A stretch of 46,801 nucleotides of DNA from SXRF01 sp964624555 (GTDB taxonomy: Bacteria; Pseudomonadota; Alphaproteobacteria; Rickettsiales; SXRF01), in NCBI GenBank assembly GCA_964624555.1, contig CAZUXB010000015.1, positions 1-46,801 on the forward strand, given 5' to 3'. Positions 43,052-46,801 of the stretch are shown here, piece after piece. Positions within the stretch are counted from its first letter, which is position 1. Each line of letters opens with the position of its first letter. The position numbers and the translations under genes were made by a program. Below the pieces are notes generated by a model. It worked only from the letters and a program-made list of their open reading frames with translations. It had not been told where the DNA came from and ran no database searches.

Positions 43052-43143
43052 CACACATCCTGATCGATAAGGAGGTTACCATACAATATCTAAGTTATAT
43101 TCAAGCTGACTACAATAAAAATAAATAAGCCAGAATTTTGCTA

Positions 43144-45072
43144 TTAAGCCCCGTGGAAATGCTGGTAGATAATTTCAGCCTTTGCTTTGCTGATGCCTTC
43201 GACTTGAGCAATTTCATCGATGCTCGCCGCTGCCACTGCTTTGGCTGAACCAAAATAATGGAGCAGCGCTTTTTTGCGCGCGGCCCCTATTCCCGCTATC
43301 TGGTCAAGTTCAGAAACCTGCATGGTCTTGCTGCGTTTATTACGGTGCGCGCCGATGGCAAATCTATGCGCCTCATCACGCAGCCGTTGCAGGTAATGTA
43401 ATGTTGGATCATTTACCGGCAGTTGGAACGGCTCGCGGTTTGGCATAAAAAAATGTTCGCGCCCGGCATTTCTATCTTCACCTTTGGCGATTCCTACATA
43501 CACAACATCACTAATTCCCAACTCCTCAAACACCTGTGTTGCAATACTAAGTTGCCCTGCGCCACCATCTATCAAAACCAAATCCGGCTTGTTACTCGGC
43601 TCATCATGCAAACGCTTAAAACGCCTTGTGAGAACTTCTCTCATCATGGCATAATCGTCTCCACCACTAGATATCCCCTCCCTAGCCCTCCCCACTTCGT
43701 GGAGAGGGGATTTTCTTGTTCCCTCTCCTGCTTGCATGGGAGGGCTAGGGAGGGGGAAGCCTTTGATATCGAATTTGCGGTACTGGTTTTTGATGAAGCC
43801 ATCCGGCCCGGCAACTATCATGCCACCAACCTGGTTGGTGCCGCTGATATGGCTGTTATCATAAACTTCGATACGCTGCGGCAACTCATCCAGCCCGAAT
43901 AATTCCTGCACGCCCTGCAATGCCGATTTCTGCGAGATAGTGGTAGAAAGGTGGCGCAGCAGAGCCTCGCGCGCATTACGTAGCGCTTGTTCCATAAGTT
44001 CGCGTTTTTCTCCGCGCTGCGGGCAGACGATGCTCACCGTATGTTCGCAGTTCAAGCGCAGCGCTTCCTGCATCAGTTCGCTATCTTCGATTTCCTCACT
44101 CACCAATATCAGTTTCGGCACTGGCTGCGACTGGTAGAACTGGGCGATAAAGCTGGAAATAATTTCACTGCCCGAATGCTCTCTGGTATTGGCCGGGAAA
44201 TAATTTTTACTGCCGTAATTGCATCCGCCGCGGTAACTGAAAATCTGTATTGCTGTATCGTCACCTTCGCGCGCGAGCGCGATCATATCCGCATCACCCA
44301 AACCCTCATTGGTAAGCTGGCTTTGCTGCTGAACCTGCGTCAGCGATTTTATGCGGTCGCGCAGGACACCGGCTGTTTCATAATCCTGCGCCGCGCTCGC
44401 CGCCTGCATTTCCGCAAGTAACTCCTCCTGTATCTGCCGGCTTTTCCCGGCAAGGAAATCATAGGCCTGCCTATTCAGCTCCGCATAATCTTCCTTGCTT
44501 ATGTAATCAACACACGGTGCGCTGCATCTTTTTATCTGGTATTGCAGACACGGTCGCGTACGGTTTTTAAAAATATTGTCGCTACAGTTGCGCAGTAAAA
44601 ATGCTTTCTGTAACGTCACGATGGTTTCATCGACACTACCTGCCGAAACGAAGGGGCCGAAATATTTTCCCTTGCCCGTCTTCGCCCCGCGATGCTTGGA
44701 GATGCGCGGAAAATCATGGTCTCCAGAGAAATAAATATAGGGAAAGGATTTATCGTCCTTAAGTAAAATATTGTAGCGCGGGGAAAATTTTTTGATTAAA
44801 TTTGCTTCCAGCAGCAACGCTTCGGCTTCGGATCGAGTCGTAATAATTTCCATTTTTGCAGTCAGCGAGATCATTCTCTGCAGCCGCGTATTCAGCGCAC
44901 CCGTGTTGACATAATTGGTCACACGGTTCTTCAGGCTTTTTGCTTTTCCAACATAGAGAGTATTTTCGGACGCATCGATCATGCGATACACGCCGGGCGA
45001 ATGTGGCAACCCATCAGCGTAACTTTTGATAATTTTTCGCCCGGCGGCGAGCGACATTTGTTTTATTTCCAT
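43144..45072 (-). CDS. uvrC: excinuclease ABC subunit C
   Basis: A 642-residue nucleotide-excision-repair nuclease. The GIY-YIG domain opens with SPGVYRMIDASENTLYVGKAKSLKNRV; a UVR helix pair (FLAGKSRQIQEELLAEMQ) follows; then the RNase H-like domain IEVYDNSHISGTNQVGGMIV and LVLIDGGAGQLSIA; and the C-terminal helix-hairpin-helix IAGIGAARKKALLHYFG. About 30 residues (438-467, PLPSPPMQAGEGTRKSPLHE) are an in-frame palindromic insert in a loop before DDYAMMREVLTRRF. Confidence 0.95.
   Translation of the reverse strand: MEIKQMSLAAGRKIIKSYADGLPHSPGVYRMIDASENTLYVGKAKSLKNRVTNYVNTGALNTRLQRMISLTAKMEIITTRSEAEALLLEANLIKKFSPRYNILLKDDKSFPYIYFSGDHDFPRISKHRGAKTGKGKYFGPFVSAGSVDETIVTLQKAFLLRNCSDNIFKNRTRPCLQYQIKRCSAPCVDYISKEDYAELNRQAYDFLAGKSRQIQEELLAEMQAASAAQDYETAGVLRDRIKSLTQVQQQSQLTNEGLGDADMIALAREGDDTAIQIFSYRGGCNYGSKNYFPANTREHSGSEIISSFIAQFYQSQPVPKLILVSEEIEDSELMQEALRLNCEHTVSIVCPQRGEKRELMEQALRNAREALLRHLSTTISQKSALQGVQELFGLDELPQRIEVYDNSHISGTNQVGGMIVAGPDGFIKNQYRKFDIKGFPLPSPPMQAGEGTRKSPLHEVGRAREGISSGGDDYAMMREVLTRRFKRLHDEPSNKPDLVLIDGGAGQLSIATQVFEELGISDVVYVGIAKGEDRNAGREHFFMPNREPFQLPVNDPTLHYLQRLRDEAHRFAIGAHRNKRSKTMQVSELDQIAGIGAARKKALLHYFGSAKAVAAASIDEIAQVEGISKAKAEIIYQHFHGA
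43675..43756. repeat. 82-bp palindrome in frame inside uvrC
   Basis: CCCCTCCCTAGCCCTCCC on the plus strand and the mirrored GGGAGGGCTAGGGAGGGGG, with about 45 bases between. Same length and orientation as the one in addA, but read in a shifted phase. The coding strand gives no stop in this phase. Confidence 0.85.
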
Positions 45073-45330
45073 AGCTTGTATCTAATCACAATTGGCAGAA
45101 TTTCGGTATCAAAAAATAGTCCACCATTTCTGTGGATAACTCTGTGCGCAAGCGATATAAAGAAACCATCAATTCAAGCAAACCCTTGCCTTTTTCCATT
45201 TTGCCTAAAAAATAGGCAGGCAAATAACCTATTGTTATATAGCATAATTATTTAATTCGTTAGCGTAATATTTTGCGACTTCATACTTTCTTTACTAAGT
45301 TACAGTGTTAACTTATATACTGTGTACAAA

Positions 45331-45381
45331 AAGCTAGGCAAAGTCATTTTTTTCCTAGTAACTAGGAAAATATTGCCTAGT
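45331..45381. promoter_or_regulatory. cluster of CTAGG palindromes upstream of the 356-residue gene
   Basis: Four CTAGG/CCTAG sites: GCTAGGCAA, TTTTCCTAG, CTAGGAAAA and TTGCCTAG. The inner pair forms a perfect TTTTCCTAG-TAA-CTAGGAAAA palindrome inside the outer GCTAGGCAA / TTGCCTAG pair. A TATAAT lies just downstream at 45391-45396. It looks like an operator for an unknown regulator. Confidence 0.5.
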
Positions 45382-45404
45382 GAAATTTTGTATAATAAAT
45401 AGAT

Positions 45405-45419
45405 TTAAGAGGTTGTTAA
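45405..45419. promoter_or_regulatory. CtrA-type box upstream of the 356-residue gene
   Basis: TTAA, GAGGTTG, TTAA: exact TTAA-N7-TTAA, 81 bases before the ATG and just after the TATAAT at 45391-45396. The rest of the 427-base uvrC-to-gene interval (45073-45499) holds only AT-rich DNA and the CTAGG cluster as far as I can see. Confidence 0.4.
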
Positions 45420-45499
45420 AATCTTAATTTTTTATATAATGATTAAATGGTTTTAGATATAATAAGCTAAGATAACAAAATAAAGTAGGATATTATAGA

Positions 45500-46570
45500 A
45501 TGGCAACACCACAAGAAGTAGCTGAAATTCGTATGAGAGTTGAAGCTGCGAAGGGGACTTCATTCAGACATCATTACGATCCCGACCGAGAAAAAAACAA
45601 AAGAAATAGGCCATCTCCTGAAGCTCTAAAAATAAGTGATAAAGTTGAAGCAGAGTTAGCTGAAGAAGCCAGAAAACAAGTCAATCTCAGCAAAAAGTTG
45701 GCTAATGCTAACGAGCAAGCTAGTAATGCTGATAAATTAGCGAATGATAAAGCTTATGCACTAGAGGAAGAATTAAATAGAATACGCAGTGGCTCGAAAT
45801 TACGAAAAGATGGAGTTCGTACGTATGATGCTGTACCTGTTACAGAAGGTATAACTGCTAAAGCAGGAGCTAAAGGAACTCCTGCACTAGCAGAAGATTT
45901 CGGTATAATGGGCGATAATGTAGGAGGAAGACATTCTGGTAGGTATACTGATCGTATAGGAGATGCACTAAGAACTCCATATTCTGGAGGGACGGAAGGG
46001 CCTAAGCCGACACAAGTCCGCTCAGATCACGTAGGCAGGAGACTTAGAGTCTTGGGACCGCTTTATAAAGCCTATGAAACTGCTAAAGAAGTAATCATAT
46101 CTAATTCACGTCTTTCTGCACTTGAGGAAGAACATGGTATTAAATTATCTCCACTAGCTAAGGCAGAATATATTGCTTTATCGACATTTTCTGTTCCCAG
46201 AGAAACTTTAACGAATGGTCAGGATCCAGTTCCTATGCAACAAAATCTGATAAAATGGGGAATAAAAAATAAAATTCCTGCCGATGCTCTCGCTAAAATG
46301 CAAATTACCGAACAGAAATTAAGTGTCGAAGATATAAGAGAGGCAATTAATTTGGAAAAAGCACGTCAGGAAAATAAAGGGGATTACGGTTTAAATGCCA
46401 GCGCTGAAAAACCTGCTGTTACTACACAAGATCAAACCAAAACTCTAGCTGCCAATGAAAAAGGTCGGGTTGGAGAGTTTCAGATAGCAAAAGCAGATCG
46501 CTCACAGCCAGTAATACCAGGTGTTACTCCGGCAGGGGCTATATCTCAAAGCCAGACAGTTATTGGTTAA
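45500..46570 (+). CDS. unknown 356-residue protein with coiled coil
   Basis: A soluble protein I do not recognise. Residues 45-95 form a likely coiled coil (VEAELAEEARKQVNLSKKLANANEQ). A Gly-rich middle (GGRHSGRYTDRIGDALRTPYSGG) and a Pro/Gln-rich end suggest loose structure, with a helical block at about 190-300 in between. There is no signal peptide or membrane segment. Codon use is more AT-rich than in the neighbouring uvrC. TAGGAT lies before the ATG. Its upstream region holds a palindrome cluster and a CtrA-type box, so it may be cell-cycle or stress controlled. Confidence 0.6.
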   Translation: MATPQEVAEIRMRVEAAKGTSFRHHYDPDREKNKRNRPSPEALKISDKVEAELAEEARKQVNLSKKLANANEQASNADKLANDKAYALEEELNRIRSGSKLRKDGVRTYDAVPVTEGITAKAGAKGTPALAEDFGIMGDNVGGRHSGRYTDRIGDALRTPYSGGTEGPKPTQVRSDHVGRRLRVLGPLYKAYETAKEVIISNSRLSALEEEHGIKLSPLAKAEYIALSTFSVPRETLTNGQDPVPMQQNLIKWGIKNKIPADALAKMQITEQKLSVEDIREAINLEKARQENKGDYGLNASAEKPAVTTQDQTKTLAANEKGRVGEFQIAKADRSQPVIPGVTPAGAISQSQTVIG

Positions 46571-46622
46571 TCTTAACAAAGAATGTCGCCAGTCCGCCTT
46601 CGTGCTGCGCACTTCGGCGAGA

Positions 46623-46683
46623 CAGCCTCCGCTTAGCTGCTCGCTTACGGCTCGCCGAGCCGTAACTCGTAGAGCGTAGGCTG
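46623..46683. repeat. GC-rich multi-arm hairpin element
   Basis: CAGCCT pairs with AGGCTG (outer), CTCGC with a GAGCG-type partner, and ACGGCTC-GCC-GAGCCGT forms the inner stem. It lies between the unknown gene and the tRNA at the window end. The whole 46571-46768 interval is structured DNA with no open gene visible. Confidence 0.5.
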
Positions 46684-46768
46684 GTGCGGCCTGGAAGACT
46701 CGCCAAAGCCCTTTAGGGCGTCTTTACATAAAACAAAGTTAGAGTCTTACCGTAAAGCTGTATAGAAA

Positions 46769-46801
46769 TGGTGCGGTCGAGAAGACTCGAACTTCCAAGG
46801 G
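46769..46801 (-). tRNA. tRNA 3' end, probably tRNA-Leu (partial)
   Basis: Read on the minus strand, the window ends with a variable-arm end, a T-arm (GGAAG, TTCGAGT, CTTCT), an acceptor CGACCGC, discriminator A and CCA (46771-46769). The matching 5' acceptor would be GCGGTCG. Alphaproteobacterial tRNA-Leu genes have this acceptor; the anticodon lies outside the window. Confidence 0.8.

Noticed and set aside
45001..45255. 84-codon plus-strand frame over the uvrC start
   Set aside because: Overlaps the uvrC 5' end antisense, and the remainder has no motif or ribosome site.

Overview
This window is a piece of an alphaproteobacterial chromosome of moderate G+C with AT-rich intergenic DNA. The evidence is gene content and order. 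The block nlpD-like, pcm, surE, serS, tatC, tatB, tatA, nagZ, SPOR protein, argS, dgt is an arrangement typical of Alphaproteobacteria. A TauE/SafE permease is followed by the alphaproteobacterial TIGR02186 membrane protein. AddAB replaces RecBCD, and an RcdA (DUF1465) homologue points to CtrA-type cell-cycle control. The genus cannot be told from sequence alone. A run of ten N at 8506-8515 marks an assembly gap.

Layout. 1-1719: minus-strand PhnP-like hydrolase and TatD nuclease. 1769-7716: plus-strand envelope run with two tandem DUF192 proteins (the second degenerate), a GT2 glycosyltransferase, a lipoprotein, TauE/SafE, TIGR02186, a universal stress protein and a DUF815 ATPase. 7717-10485: accessory minus-strand region with a subtilisin-like protease carrying a P domain, interrupted by the gap, and a TPR plus CheD-like protein. 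10597-21884: the housekeeping block, carrying a four-helix-bundle gene cassette between serS and surE and two unknown translationally coupled genes between argS and dgt. 21952-27584: rlmE, ppx, trpS, pyrF and pyrC, with a Phd/RelE toxin-antitoxin module wedged between the two pyr genes. 27880-38267: a prepilin fused to a beta-propeller, a short glutamine-synthetase-like protein, trxA, addA, rcdA (opposite strand), a 268-bp inverted-repeat element, and addB. 38343-46801: a RepA-like ATPase, a tiny lipoprotein, a Trm112-like protein, tRNA-Gly, a triple-XRE regulator with a palindromic promoter, a potassium channel, uvrC, an unknown 356-residue protein and the 3' end of a tRNA (probably Leu).

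Two layers stand out beyond the genes. First, the DNA is rich in palindromic repeat families. One 82-bp palindrome sits in frame inside both addA and uvrC in two different reading phases, much as Rickettsia palindromic elements do. A 126-bp composite hairpin occurs twice. Other palindromes lie between genes and supply a few terminal codons of rlmE, serS and surE. Second, exact CtrA-type boxes (TTAA-N7-TTAA) lie in four intergenic spots: before rcdA, before the prepilin-propeller gene, between surE and pcm, and before the unknown 356-residue gene. Together with RcdA itself this suggests a small CtrA regulon spread over the window.
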